Assembly: GCA_029251465.1 (NCBI GenBank) | Contig: JAQXDI010000036.1 | Span: 1 to 64,000 of the forward strand | Reading direction: 5' to 3' | Source of the DNA: Ascidiaceihabitans sp. | Lineage (GTDB): Bacteria > Pseudomonadota > Alphaproteobacteria > Rhodobacterales > Rhodobacteraceae | Length of the DNA: 64,000 nt | Part shown: positions 1 to 9,455 of the stretch, piece after piece | Layout: each line of letters starts with the position of its first letter | Numbering within the stretch: position 1 is the stretch's first letter | Made by a program: the position numbers and the translations under genes | The notes under the pieces: generated by a model | What the model was told of the DNA's origin: nothing | The model's database searches: none | The model's input: only the letters and a program-made list of their open reading frames with translations

Positions 1-345
1 CAAGCTCAAGGCGCTCTGTCGGGGAAAGAAAACCGGGACGGATCATGCGGTTAGCTGAATCGGTCTGCGACCAAACGTCAACCCGCCAAAACTCGGGTGC
101 TTAAGGACTCTGTGTATAACCTATCGTTAATGAATTGCATCAACCCTGAGTAGATCGAGTGAAAACAGGTGTTTTAGAAGACTAATTTGCCCCAAGGCGG
201 AGCTGGCCCTGAATTTGGAATACTGATTTTCTTAAACTGCCCAAAAATTTGGCATTTTGTCTCGCGCTCGTTAACGATCTCGGCATAGGTTGTGGATATT
301 GACTGACAGAACGTCGAGTCGAAATTACTCAGAAGGAGAAATCGG
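1..345. other. Non-coding region upstream of glutamate dehydrogenase
   Basis: No convincing gene is visible here. All three forward frames are closed by stops within the first 110 bases, so a few C-terminal codons of an upstream gene could lie at the very start but cannot be recognised. The rest is lower in GC than its surroundings and should hold the promoter of the next gene. A near-match to a DnaA box (TGTGGATAT, one mismatch) lies around 291. The only firm element is the ribosome binding site AAGGAGAA just before the start codon at 346. Confidence 0.5.
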
Positions 346-1776
346 ATGAGTGCCCCCCAAGAGCCCAGCTTTCGCGAAAGCGTAGATATGATGTTCAACC
401 GTGCCGTTGCACTGATGGACCTGCCGCCCGGGCTAGAAGAAAAAATCCGCGTCTGTAACGCCACCTACACTGTGCGTTTCGGTGTGCGATTACGGGGCCA
501 AATCCAAACGTTCACAGGATATCGTTCGGTTCACTCTGAACATATGGAACCTGTCAAAGGCGGTATTCGCTTTTCCATGGGCGTCAATCAGGACGAAGTC
601 GAAGCGCTTGCGGCCCTGATGACCTACAAATGTGCGCTGGTTGAGGCTCCGTTTGGTGGATCCAAAGGCGGGCTGTGCATCGATCCACGTCAATATGACG
701 AACATGAGCTTGAGCTGATCACACGGCGTTTCGCTTACGAGCTGATCAAACGCGACCTGATCAATCCATCCCAAAACGTACCGGCCCCGGATATGGGCAC
801 GGGCGAACGCGAAATGGCTTGGATGGCGGATCAATACGCGCGGATGAACACGACAGACATCAACGCCAAAGCCTGCGTCACAGGTAAACCGCTGAACGCT
901 GGTGGGATCGCCGGTCGGGTCGAGGCGACGGGGCGTGGTGTGCAATACGCCTTGCGCGAATTCTTTCGCGATCGTCAGGGTGTTGAAAAAGCCGGTCTTG
1001 ATGGCACGCTTGATGGTAAACGCGTCATTGTTCAGGGGCTCGGCAACGTGGGTTATCACGCCGCGAAGTTCCTGAAAGAAGAAGACGGTTGCGTCATCAC
1101 CGGTATCATTGAACGGGACGGGGCACTGACCAGCGCCAAAGGTCTGGACGTGGATGCGGTTCAACATTGGATTGGGGCGCATGGTGGTGTCGCGGGCTAT
1201 CCGGATGCAACATATGTCGAAAATGGCGCAAAGGTTCTGGAAGAAGACTGTGACATTCTGATTCCAGCGGCACTTGAGGCTGTGATCAACTTAGGCAACG
1301 CGGCGAACGTCAAGGCACCCTTGATAATCGAAGCTGCCAACGGTCCGGTCACTGCGGGCGCAGACACGATCCTGCGCGACAAAGGCACAGTGATCATTCC
1401 AGACATGTACGCCAACGCCGGTGGTGTGACGGTGTCCTACTTTGAGTGGGTCAAAAACCTGAGCCATATCCGTTTTGGCCGCATGCAGCGCCGCCAAGAA
1501 GAAGGGCGTCACCAATTGGTTGTCGACGAATTGGAGCGGCTCAGCGCCGATTCCAAGATCGGTTGGGAACTTAGCCCTAACTTCAAGGAACGCTATCTGC
1601 GTGGCGCCGACGAACTGGAACTTGTGCGTTCGGGCCTGGATGACACGATGCGGATTGCCTACCAATCCATGAGTGAAATCTGGCACGGACGCGAAGACGT
1701 TCAGGATCTGCGTACGGCTGCATATCTTGTGTCCATCGGCAAAGTCGCAAGCAGTTACCGCGCCAAAGGTCTGTAA
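346..1776 (+). CDS. gdhA: Glu/Leu/Phe/Val family dehydrogenase (glutamate dehydrogenase)
   Basis: This 476-residue cytoplasmic enzyme should interconvert glutamate and 2-oxoglutarate plus ammonia. Family landmarks are visible: substrate-binding K71 in PVKGGIRF, K95 in MTYK, catalytic K107 in PFGGSKGG and D149 in PAPDMGTG. A Rossmann motif GLGNVG follows, and an acidic residue after the second strand (IIERDG) suggests NAD rather than NADP. It is somewhat longer than the roughly 420-450 residues common in the family. The start has a strong AAGGAGAA site. A good intrinsic terminator follows, so it is probably monocistronic. Glutamate specificity is inferred from the family; a branched-chain amino acid dehydrogenase is less likely. 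Confidence 0.9.
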   Translation: MSAPQEPSFRESVDMMFNRAVALMDLPPGLEEKIRVCNATYTVRFGVRLRGQIQTFTGYRSVHSEHMEPVKGGIRFSMGVNQDEVEALAALMTYKCALVEAPFGGSKGGLCIDPRQYDEHELELITRRFAYELIKRDLINPSQNVPAPDMGTGEREMAWMADQYARMNTTDINAKACVTGKPLNAGGIAGRVEATGRGVQYALREFFRDRQGVEKAGLDGTLDGKRVIVQGLGNVGYHAAKFLKEEDGCVITGIIERDGALTSAKGLDVDAVQHWIGAHGGVAGYPDATYVENGAKVLEEDCDILIPAALEAVINLGNAANVKAPLIIEAANGPVTAGADTILRDKGTVIIPDMYANAGGVTVSYFEWVKNLSHIRFGRMQRRQEEGRHQLVVDELERLSADSKIGWELSPNFKERYLRGADELELVRSGLDDTMRIAYQSMSEIWHGREDVQDLRTAAYLVSIGKVASSYRAKGL

Positions 1777-1811
1777 TCTGGCCTAACCAGAAGACAACTG
1801 ATTGCTGTGAT

Positions 1812-1843
1812 ACGGCGCGCCTTTTCAAGGGCGCGCCGTTTTT
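1812..1843 (+). terminator. Intrinsic terminator of glutamate dehydrogenase gene
   Basis: A perfect 10-bp stem (ACGGCGCGCC paired with GGCGCGCCGT) encloses an 8-base loop and runs into five T residues. It lies 35 bases after the gdhA stop and separates that gene from the sarcosine oxidase operon. Confidence 0.85.
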
Positions 1844-1965
1844 GTAGCCAAGACAAAGTCGCCCATAGGCCTGTTCCGGTCGAAAACCGATTGTTTCTCT
1901 GTTCATTGCGTAGTTATCTCGCCTCTATGGGCTGGTTGAAATCCGGCGGCACTGGGGGACAAGTG

Positions 1966-3219
1966 ATGCGTTTTTCCGGACTACGTGTTCTGAAAGAAGG
2001 CTTAACAGGCAACAAAGGGTGGTCACCGCATTGGCGCGATCCTGAGCCCAAGGCCGAGTATGATGTGATCATCATTGGCGGCGGCGGGCATGGTCTGGCG
2101 ACCGCATTTTATCTGGCCTCGCAGCACGGCATTACCAATGTTGCTGTGTTGGAAAAGGGTTATCTTGGCGGTGGCAATGTTGGTCGCAACACCACAATTG
2201 TGCGCGCGAATTACGGCCTGCCTGGCAATTCCGAATTTTACAGCCATTCGCTGAAGCTGTGGGAAGGGCTTGAGCAAGAGCTTAACTATAATGTCATGCA
2301 TTCGCAGCGTGGTGTGATCAACCTATTCAATTCTGACGGGTCCCGGGATGCGGCGGCGCGGCGTGGCAATGCGGTTATTGGTCAGGGGGATGACGCTGTC
2401 CTGATGGGCAATGCAGACGTGCGTAAAATGCTGCCTTATCTTGATTTCGACCAAACCCGGTTTCCGATTTATGGCGGTTTGTATCAACCTCGTGGCGGTA
2501 CCGCGCGTCATGACGCAGTCGCTTGGGGATTTGCGCGCGGCGCAGACCAACGCGGCGTTGATTTGATCCAGCAATGCGAAGTCACCGGCATTGATATCGT
2601 CGACGGCGTGGTCAAAGGCGTGCAAACCACACGTGGCGCAATCCGCGCGAAAAAGGTCGGGATTGTGGCCGCCGGCCGCTCTAGCCAAGTTGCGGCGATG
2701 GCGGGCATGCGCTTGCCCGTCGAAAGCCACGTTTTGCAGGCGTTTGTCACAGAAGGGGTGAAGCCAGTCATCGACCATGTCATCACTTACGAGGCGGGTC
2801 ATTTCTATATTAGCCAGTCAGACAAAGGCGGCCTGGTCTTTGGCGGGTCGCTCGATTTGTATTCCAGCTATGCGTCGCGGGGGAACCTGCCGATGGCCGA
2901 ACACGTCATCGAAAGCGCGGTGACGCTGATGCCGTCCATCGCCAAAGCCAAGGTTTTGCGCAGTTGGGGCGGGATCATGGACATGTCGTCTGACGGGTCG
3001 CCGATCATCGACAAAACCCACATCGACGGGCTCTATATCAACTGCGGTTGGTGTTACGGTGGGTTCAAGGCGACGCCTGCATCGGGCAACACATTTGCGC
3101 ATCTGATGGCGACGGGCAACCCGCACACGGCGGCCGTGCGGCACCGGATGGACCGTTTTTCAACAGGCGTGGGATTGATGGATGAAGAGGCAACCGGCTC
3201 TCAACACAATCTACATTAG
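1966..3219 (+). CDS. soxB: Sarcosine oxidase subunit beta
   Basis: Flavoprotein subunit (417 aa) of heterotetrameric sarcosine oxidase, which oxidises sarcosine to glycine with H2O2 and passes the methyl group to tetrahydrofolate. The dinucleotide-binding motif IIGGGGHG lies at residues 36-43. H182 in GGTARHDAVAW probably corresponds to the histidine that binds FMN covalently in characterised enzymes; this equivalence is inferred. The frame stays open upstream to 1807, but the ATG at 1966 follows a GGGGAC site and gives the normal family length. It is the first gene of soxBDAG. Confidence 0.93.
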   Translation: MRFSGLRVLKEGLTGNKGWSPHWRDPEPKAEYDVIIIGGGGHGLATAFYLASQHGITNVAVLEKGYLGGGNVGRNTTIVRANYGLPGNSEFYSHSLKLWEGLEQELNYNVMHSQRGVINLFNSDGSRDAAARRGNAVIGQGDDAVLMGNADVRKMLPYLDFDQTRFPIYGGLYQPRGGTARHDAVAWGFARGADQRGVDLIQQCEVTGIDIVDGVVKGVQTTRGAIRAKKVGIVAAGRSSQVAAMAGMRLPVESHVLQAFVTEGVKPVIDHVITYEAGHFYISQSDKGGLVFGGSLDLYSSYASRGNLPMAEHVIESAVTLMPSIAKAKVLRSWGGIMDMSSDGSPIIDKTHIDGLYINCGWCYGGFKATPASGNTFAHLMATGNPHTAAVRHRMDRFSTGVGLMDEEATGSQHNLH

Positions 3220-3240
3220 CGTTTGGGGATGATGATGGAT

Positions 3241-3274
3241 GCCTCCGGCGGGAATATTTGGGATCAGAACAAAA
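3241..3274 (+). repeat. Short intergenic repeat, GCC-rich head plus ATATTTGGGATCAGAACAAA tail
   Basis: The stretch begins GCCTCCGGCGGGAATATTT and closely matches one at 49723-49757, with a third, shorter copy on the other strand at 35561-35583. I recall similar sequences between genes in other Rhodobacteraceae, but its function is not known to me. Here it sits inside the sox operon between soxB and soxD. Confidence 0.5.
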
Positions 3275-3305
3275 TTGGGCAGTGCGCCCGATCAGGAGAA
3301 GTGTA

Positions 3306-3578
3306 ATGCGGCTGCCATGTCCGATTTGCGGTGAACGCGACATTCGTGAATTTTACTATCAGGGTGCAGCTGTGGCATTAGATCGCCCCGATCCTGAGGC
3401 TTCGGCCGACGCGTGGCAGGACTACGTTTACTTGCGCGACAATCGCCCTGGGCCGCTGCGCGAGATGTGGCATCACGATAGCGGCTGTTCTGCATGGCTG
3501 GTCGTGACCCGCAACACGTTAACGCACGAAGTGTTGGGCGCTGAACTGGCGATAGATGTAAAAGGGGCGCGGGCATGA
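3306..3578 (+). CDS. soxD: Sarcosine oxidase subunit delta
   Basis: The smallest subunit (90 aa) of heterotetrameric sarcosine oxidase, a zinc-binding structural protein. The ligands match the pattern known for this family: C5 and C8 in CPICGERDIREF, H57 in MWHHDSG and C61. The frame extends upstream to 3258, but the ATG at 3306 gives the normal length and follows an AGGAGA site. Its stop overlaps the soxA start by four bases (ATGA), which indicates translational coupling. Confidence 0.95.
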   Translation: MRLPCPICGERDIREFYYQGAAVALDRPDPEASADAWQDYVYLRDNRPGPLREMWHHDSGCSAWLVVTRNTLTHEVLGAELAIDVKGARA

Positions 3579-6508
3579 GGCTGGCTGATAAGGGTCTGAT
3601 TGACCGCAACGCCCCTATTTCGTTTTCATTTGACGGGGTCGAGTACAATGGGTTCAAGGGCGATACGCTCGCCTCTGCCTTGCTCGCAAACGAGGTGCGC
3701 CTTGTTGCGCGTTCGTTTAAATACCACCGTCCGCGCGGGATTTTGACCGCAGGTTCAGAGGAACCAAATGCACTCGTGACGATTGGATCTGGGGGGCGTG
3801 CCGATCCCAATGCGCGCGCCACGGTGCAAGAGATTTACACAGGCCTTGAGGCGCGCAGTCAGAATGCTTGGCCGTCCCTTGGTTTTGATGCGATGGCTGT
3901 GAATGATCTGGCGGCGCCTTTTTTGGGGGCTGGGTTTTACTATAAAACACTCATGTGGCCGCGCGCGTTTTGGGAACGGGTGTACGAGCCGATTATCCGA
4001 CGCGCGGCCGGTCTTGGCACGCTCAGCGGGCAGGCGAATACGGATAAATACGAACGCGCCTTCGCGCATTGTGATCTGTTGGTGATTGGCGCTGGCCCTG
4101 CGGGTTTGATGGCGGCGTTGACGGCAGCGCGCTCTGGTGTGGATGTGATCCTAGCGGACGAAGACAGCATAATGGGCGGGCGTTTGAACGCGGAAACCTA
4201 TACGGTGGATGGGCAAACGGGGGCTGACTGGGCGGCGAATACCGTCGCGGAATTGGCCGGCATGGACAACGTTCGTCTGATGACGCGCACGGTCGTGACG
4301 GGGGCGTACGACCAAGGCACGTATGGCGCGCTTGAACGTGTGAACCACCACGCAGACAGGCGCGACGGCAAAGCCGTGCTTGAAACATTCTGGCGGATCG
4401 CGGCCAAGCAAACAGTGCTGGCGGCAGGTGCGCTAGAACGCCCCATCGCGTTTCAAAACAATGATCGCCCCGGCATCATGATGGCGAATGCTGTGCGCGC
4501 TTATGTCAACCGCTGGGGTGTTGCCCCGGGCAAAACGGTCACGGTGTTTGCCAACAACGATGATGCACACCGCAGCGCAATGGACCTGCAAAACGCAGGT
4601 GTGCATGTGGCCGCTGTGATCGACAGTCGCAACAGTGCAAAGGCGCTGGGCGATTACCGCTTGATCACCGGCGCGCAGGTTTGTGCCACGTCTGGCCGCA
4701 AGCAGTTGGAAAGCGTTACGTACCGCACAGCCAGTGGCGAAGACAGCATTTCGACTGATTGTCTGGCGATGTCGGGTGGGTGGAATCCGTCCGTGCACAT
4801 GACGTGCCACATGAATGGGCGGCCCACGTGGCGCGAGGATATCGCGAGCTTTGTGCCAACGCCCGGTTCGATCCCGAACATGACGGTTGCAGGCGCGTGC
4901 AACGGCGATTTTTCCACAGCGGCGTGTTTGGCGGCGGGGGTCGCGGCGGCGCGCGACGCCCTTGCGGCCTTGGGGACCAAGCCCGCTGAGGTGCCAATCC
5001 CGAATGCCGAAGACAGCGATTACAAGATGGAACCGCTCTGGGCTGTGGCCGGCAAAGGCCGCGCGTGGCTAGATTTTCAGAACGATGTGTCGGTCAAAGA
5101 CATCAAACAGGCGGCCAGCGAAAATTTCCGCTCTGTTGAGCACATGAAGCGTTACACGACCCAAGGCATGGCGACCGATCAGGGTAAAAATTCGAACGTC
5201 AACGCGTTGGCGTTGCTGGCGGATGCCACTGGGCGCGGTATCCCAGAAACAGGCACGACGACGTTTCGCCCGCCGTATTCGCCCGTGGCGATTGCCGCGA
5301 TGGGTGCGGGGGCGCAGGGCAAAGGCTTCATGCCTGAACGCTTTATTACCAGCCATGCCGCGACAATCGAACGTGGTGCGCCGATGATGGAGGCGGGGCT
5401 TTGGTATCGCCCGTCATATTTTCCTGCCAAGGGCGAAACGCATTGGCGCCAATCTTGTGACCGCGAGGTCAATCTGGTGCGCGAGGCGGTTGGCGTGTGC
5501 GATGTGTCCACGCTGGGTAAAATCGACATCCAAGGGCCGGACGCCGCAGCGTTGTTGGATTTTGTCTACACCAACATGTTTTCAACGCTCAAAACCGGGC
5601 GCGTGCGCTATGGTTTGATGTTGCGCGAAGACGGGCATGTGATGGATGATGGCACCACCGCGCGCCTGTCGGATACGCACTTTGTGATGACCACGACGAC
5701 GGCAGCCGCAGGTCAGGTGATGCGCCATTTGGAATTTGTGACCCAATGTTTGCGTCCCGATTGGGACTTGCGGTTCACGTCTGTTACGGAACAATGGGCG
5801 CAGTTTGCGGTTGCGGGACCAAAGTCGCGCGAATTGCTGAACGGGTTGCTGTCGACGCCAATCGACAATGAAACCTGGCCGTTCATGGCATGCGGAGACG
5901 TGACTGTCGCTGGCGTCCAAGGGCGATTGTTCCGCATCTCGTTTTCGGGCGAACATGCCTATGAAGTCGCGGTGCCAGCGCGCTACGGTGACGCGCTGTT
6001 TCGGGCGCTGCTGAAACAGGCCGAAGCCATGGGCGGTGGTGCCTACGGGATGGAGGCCTTGAACGTGCTGCGCATCGAAAAGGGGTTCATCACGCATGGC
6101 GAAATTCACGGGCGGGTGACGGCGTTTGACATCGGGATGGACCGGATGATCAGTGCCAAAAAAGACTGCATTGGCAAGGTTATGTCGCAGCGCGAGGGCC
6201 TGTTGGATGAAGACCGCGAACAGTTGATGGGGTTCAAACCCGTGGGCGCGGTAAAGCAGTTGACGGGGGGTGCGCATTTCTATCCAGAAGGCGAGGACCC
6301 AACGCCTGACAACGACCAAGGCTACATGACCTCTGTCGGATTTTCCCCAACATTCGGGCATTTCTTGGGGCTTGGATTTGTGCGTGGTGGTGCCGCACGA
6401 CAAGGCGATCGTTTGCGCATGATCGACGCTGTGCGCGGCATCGAAACCGTGGTCGAAGTCTGCCACCCTGTCTTCTTTGACCCGAAAGGGGACCGTGCCC
6501 GTGGTTGA
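3575..6508 (+). CDS. soxA: Sarcosine oxidase subunit alpha
   Basis: The large subunit (977 aa) of heterotetrameric sarcosine oxidase. Residues about 1-100 form the N-terminal ferredoxin-fold-like domain (YNGFKGDTLASALLAN, KYHRPRG). A nucleotide-binding motif VIGAGPAG lies near residue 170. The C-terminal part, from about residue 600, is an aminomethyltransferase (GCV_T-like) domain that transfers the one-carbon unit to tetrahydrofolate. Length is typical. It starts within the soxD stop (ATGA) and its end overlaps the start of soxG, so the four subunits are translated as a tightly coupled operon. Confidence 0.95.
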   Translation: MRLADKGLIDRNAPISFSFDGVEYNGFKGDTLASALLANEVRLVARSFKYHRPRGILTAGSEEPNALVTIGSGGRADPNARATVQEIYTGLEARSQNAWPSLGFDAMAVNDLAAPFLGAGFYYKTLMWPRAFWERVYEPIIRRAAGLGTLSGQANTDKYERAFAHCDLLVIGAGPAGLMAALTAARSGVDVILADEDSIMGGRLNAETYTVDGQTGADWAANTVAELAGMDNVRLMTRTVVTGAYDQGTYGALERVNHHADRRDGKAVLETFWRIAAKQTVLAAGALERPIAFQNNDRPGIMMANAVRAYVNRWGVAPGKTVTVFANNDDAHRSAMDLQNAGVHVAAVIDSRNSAKALGDYRLITGAQVCATSGRKQLESVTYRTASGEDSISTDCLAMSGGWNPSVHMTCHMNGRPTWREDIASFVPTPGSIPNMTVAGACNGDFSTAACLAAGVAAARDALAALGTKPAEVPIPNAEDSDYKMEPLWAVAGKGRAWLDFQNDVSVKDIKQAASENFRSVEHMKRYTTQGMATDQGKNSNVNALALLADATGRGIPETGTTTFRPPYSPVAIAAMGAGAQGKGFMPERFITSHAATIERGAPMMEAGLWYRPSYFPAKGETHWRQSCDREVNLVREAVGVCDVSTLGKIDIQGPDAAALLDFVYTNMFSTLKTGRVRYGLMLREDGHVMDDGTTARLSDTHFVMTTTTAAAGQVMRHLEFVTQCLRPDWDLRFTSVTEQWAQFAVAGPKSRELLNGLLSTPIDNETWPFMACGDVTVAGVQGRLFRISFSGEHAYEVAVPARYGDALFRALLKQAEAMGGGAYGMEALNVLRIEKGFITHGEIHGRVTAFDIGMDRMISAKKDCIGKVMSQREGLLDEDREQLMGFKPVGAVKQLTGGAHFYPEGEDPTPDNDQGYMTSVGFSPTFGHFLGLGFVRGGAARQGDRLRMIDAVRGIETVVEVCHPVFFDPKGDRARG

Positions 6509-7046
6509 TTTGAAACCTAAAACGCCGCTCGATAACATGGTGCTATTGACCATTGGCACCGTGACATTCGCGGAAATCGACGCGGGGCCACTGACCTCGG
6601 TGTCGCCATATCTTGGGCAGGCAGGCAACCTGTCAGACGCTTTGAAATCTGCCCACGGCATGACGCTGCCCGGCCCCAATCGCGCAACTGGCAAGGACGG
6701 TGCGCGTGCAATCTGGTTCGGCCGCGACCAAGCGTTGTTGATTGGGCCGGCCCCGCACAACACGCTCGCCAAACACGCCGCGTTGACAGATCAGACCGAT
6801 GCTTGGGCGACAACGACACTCACGGGTGCGCAGGCCACGGATGTTTTGGCTCGTCTGACCCCGCTCGATCTACGCGATGCACATTTCAAACGCGGACACA
6901 CGGCGCGCAGTGATTTGATGCACATGAACGCCTCGATCACGCGTTTGGGCACCGACACGTTCATGATTATGGTGTTCCGATCCATGGCGCAGACGTTACT
7001 GCACGACATTCAAACGGCTATGGAAGGTGTGGCGGCGCGCGGATAA
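6501..7046 (+). CDS. soxG: Sarcosine oxidase subunit gamma
   Basis: Gamma subunit of sarcosine oxidase (about 181 aa), related to the glycine cleavage T-protein fold (KDGARAIWFGRDQALLIGP, VFRSMAQTLLHDI). The start is uncertain: in-frame candidates are TTG 6477, GTG 6495 and GTG 6501. I chose GTG 6501 because the GGGGA site at 6488-6492 is then about eight bases away; GTG 6495 is only three bases from it. All options overlap the end of soxA. It is the last gene of the operon. Confidence 0.85.
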   Translation: MVDLKPKTPLDNMVLLTIGTVTFAEIDAGPLTSVSPYLGQAGNLSDALKSAHGMTLPGPNRATGKDGARAIWFGRDQALLIGPAPHNTLAKHAALTDQTDAWATTTLTGAQATDVLARLTPLDLRDAHFKRGHTARSDLMHMNASITRLGTDTFMIMVFRSMAQTLLHDIQTAMEGVAARG

Positions 7047-7085
7047 GCTGCTGCGAATCTTGTCCGTGTTTTCTGGAGCCGTCTT

Positions 7086-7397
7086 ATGCTGTCCCTTTTT
7101 CGCCTGACCACCATCGCCGCCGTTTTGGCCGCTGGAACTGCCCATGCTGAAACCATCAGCAAGGATGACGATTGCGTCTATCAAGGCCAGGTTGTCGCCG
7201 CGATCCAAGCCGCGCGGCTGGAACGCGTCAAAGAAAGCCAGTTGGCTGAACACATCGCCGCGAGCAACCCTGAATGGCCGGACCGTTATAATAAGGCGAT
7301 TACGGTCTTGGGTGGTCCGATCTACGATCTGAAACGTCGCGACATTAAGTCGGTCGATCTGGGCACCCAATGGAAGGATGCCTGCCAGTCCAAGTGA
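7086..7397 (+). CDS. Small secreted protein of unknown function
   Basis: A 103-residue protein with a clear Sec signal peptide (MLSLFRLTTIAAVLAAGTAHA) and a charged mature domain of about 80 residues. Two cysteines (DDCVYQG near the mature N-terminus and DACQSK at the end) could form a disulfide. I do not recognise the family. It lies between the sox operon and dnaG on the same strand, with no visible terminator on either side. Confidence 0.65.
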   Translation: MLSLFRLTTIAAVLAAGTAHAETISKDDDCVYQGQVVAAIQAARLERVKESQLAEHIAASNPEWPDRYNKAITVLGGPIYDLKRRDIKSVDLGTQWKDACQSK

Positions 7398-7464
7398 CGA
7401 ACTTTGTCAATTGTCACAACGGCGGCCCTAGACTCTGGCCGTCGCAGACCAATATTGTATAAAC

Positions 7465-9438
7465 ATGAGCCTGCCCCCCGGATTCCTTGACGAACTGCGC
7501 ACCCGCGCCAGCCTGTCCCAAGTGGTCGGGCGCAAAGTCATGTGGGATACGCGCAAGTCGAACCAAGGCAAAGGCGACATGTGGGCACCGTGCCCCTTCC
7601 ATCAGGAAAAATCCGCCAGCTTTCACGTCGATGACCGCAAGGGGTTTTACTACTGCTTTGGCTGCCACGCCAAAGGCGACGCGATTTCATTCGTGCGCGA
7701 AACTGAAAACGTCAGCTTTATCGAGGCGGTGAAAATCCTCGCGGATGAGGCTGGCATGCCGATGCCGGAACAAGATCCCAAGGCCCAAGAAAAAGCCGAC
7801 CGCCGCACGTTATTGGCCGAAGTCATGGAACACGCGGTCAAGTTTTTCCGCATGACCTTGCAACAAGGTGTCGCGGCTGATGCGCGATCCTATCTGGAAC
7901 GGCGCGGCCTAAAGGCGCAAGCAATCGAGCGTTGGGAAATCGGTTTTGCCCCCGACACGTGGCAAGGGCTGTGGGATCATTTGATCGGAAAAGGCGTCGA
8001 GCCGGACTTGATCCTTGGCGCCGGATTGGGCAAACCCAGCCAAAAGGGCGGCAAGCCCTACGACACATTTCGTGGGCGCATTATGTTCCCGATCCGCGAT
8101 GCGCGTGGGCGCTGCACGGCGTTTGGTGGCCGCGCGATGGACCCGAACGACAACGCAAAATACCTGAATTCGCCCGAGACCGAATTGTTCGACAAGGGCC
8201 GCAGTCTGTACAACCACGGCCCTGCGCGCACGGCTGCGGGCAAAGGCCAACCGCTGATTGTCGGCGAAGGCTACATGGATGTGATCGCCATGTCCGAATT
8301 CGGGTTCGAGGGCGCAGTTGCCCCGCTGGGCACCGCGATCACCGAAAGCCAGCTGCAAATGATGTGGCGTGTGGCCCCCGAACCAATCATCGCGCTGGAC
8401 GGTGACACTGCGGGTCTGCGCGCCGCGATGCGCCTGATTGATCTGGCGTTGCCGTTGCTTGAGGCCGGGCAATCCTTGCGATTTGCGCTGATGCCAGACG
8501 GCCAAGACCCCGATGACGTTCTAAAGGCGAACGGCGCACCGGCGCTGAAAAAGCTGCTGGATGGTGCCATTCCGATGGTGCAGCTGCTGTGGCAACGCGA
8601 AACCGACGGCAAGGTTTTTGACAGTCCTGAACGCAAGGCGATGCTGGACAAAGTGCTGCGCGAAAAGATCAAAACCATCAAAGATCCGTCGATCCGCAAT
8701 CACTACGGCCAAGCGATCAAGGAAATGCGCTGGGATTTGTTTTCCACCAAGCGCCCGAACCAGCAGCGTCGCCAACAAAATGGTGGCTTTCAAAAGGGCG
8801 GATTCAAAGGCAAATGGCAGCCGCCACAAAACGCGCAAGCAACGACAAAATCATCGGCACTTGCCAACGGGCAGGGCGACGCCGTCACGGTGCATTTGCG
8901 CCAGTCGGTGATCTTGGCGGCCCTAGTGTGTACCCCGCAAGTGGCCGAAGAATTCGAAACCAGCCTCGAAAACATGAGCTTTCGCAGCAGTGAGCACAGC
9001 GACATTCGCAACCTGATTCTACGCAATCTGGGGGCCAGCACAGAGGTGTTGCGCGAAAATATATACAGCGCACTGGGGCCCGATGCTCTTGAAAATCTGC
9101 TCGGCGCAAGCCATGTCGCAATCATCCCGTGCATCCGAACACCGGGCGATGCCGACAAGGCCCGCATGACTGTGGCCGAAGAGCTTGCCAAACTTGAAAC
9201 GGTGCGGGGATTGGACGCTGAAATTGCGGATGCAGTAGAAGACCTTGCCGGCGTGGCCGATGAAGGCGTCACATGGCGCCTAACCCAGGCCGCTTTGGCC
9301 GCAGAAGAAGCGGTGCGCAGCACACAAGAAGACAAAGGCGATTACGTCAGAGGATCCAACGGTGCCAACGTCAGTCGTGACGAACGCAGTGCCTTGGATG
9401 CGCTGATGGAAACGATTCGTTTTTCAAAAGGCAGCTAA
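7465..9438 (+). CDS. dnaG: DNA primase
   Basis: Bacterial replicative primase (657 aa), which makes RNA primers at the replication fork. The N-terminal zinc finger is visible (CPFHQ then YYCFGCH). The catalytic core follows, with the TOPRIM signature IVGEGYMDVIAM and acidic ALDGDTAG. A glutamine- and glycine-rich linker (NQQRRQQNGGFQKGGFKGKW) joins the core to a divergent C-terminal domain expected to bind DnaB helicase. It precedes rpoD, as in the classical macromolecular synthesis operon; rpsU is not here. Its stop codon lies in the loop of a perfect inverted repeat. Confidence 0.97.
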   Translation: MSLPPGFLDELRTRASLSQVVGRKVMWDTRKSNQGKGDMWAPCPFHQEKSASFHVDDRKGFYYCFGCHAKGDAISFVRETENVSFIEAVKILADEAGMPMPEQDPKAQEKADRRTLLAEVMEHAVKFFRMTLQQGVAADARSYLERRGLKAQAIERWEIGFAPDTWQGLWDHLIGKGVEPDLILGAGLGKPSQKGGKPYDTFRGRIMFPIRDARGRCTAFGGRAMDPNDNAKYLNSPETELFDKGRSLYNHGPARTAAGKGQPLIVGEGYMDVIAMSEFGFEGAVAPLGTAITESQLQMMWRVAPEPIIALDGDTAGLRAAMRLIDLALPLLEAGQSLRFALMPDGQDPDDVLKANGAPALKKLLDGAIPMVQLLWQRETDGKVFDSPERKAMLDKVLREKIKTIKDPSIRNHYGQAIKEMRWDLFSTKRPNQQRRQQNGGFQKGGFKGKWQPPQNAQATTKSSALANGQGDAVTVHLRQSVILAALVCTPQVAEEFETSLENMSFRSSEHSDIRNLILRNLGASTEVLRENIYSALGPDALENLLGASHVAIIPCIRTPGDADKARMTVAEELAKLETVRGLDAEIADAVEDLAGVADEGVTWRLTQAALAAEEAVRSTQEDKGDYVRGSNGANVSRDERSALDALMETIRFSKGS

Positions 9439-9451
9439 TTGTGCCTTTTGA
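9424..9451 (+). promoter_or_regulatory. Hairpin spanning the dnaG stop codon
   Basis: A perfect 10-bp inverted repeat (TCAAAAGGCA / TGCCTTTTGA) with an 8-base loop that contains the dnaG TAA. The short G:C core followed by TTTT resembles a weak terminator or attenuator between dnaG and rpoD. Confidence 0.5.
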
Positions 9452-9455
9452 GTAT

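Noticed and set aside
5582..6772. 396-codon minus-strand open frame over soxA/soxG
   Set aside because: It is entirely opposite well-identified genes and its translation is basic low-complexity sequence with no recognisable motif.
7412..7445. GC-rich inverted repeat before dnaG as a terminator
   Set aside because: The stem (GGCGGCC/GGCCGTC) has a wobble pair and no T run, so it is too weak to list as a terminator.
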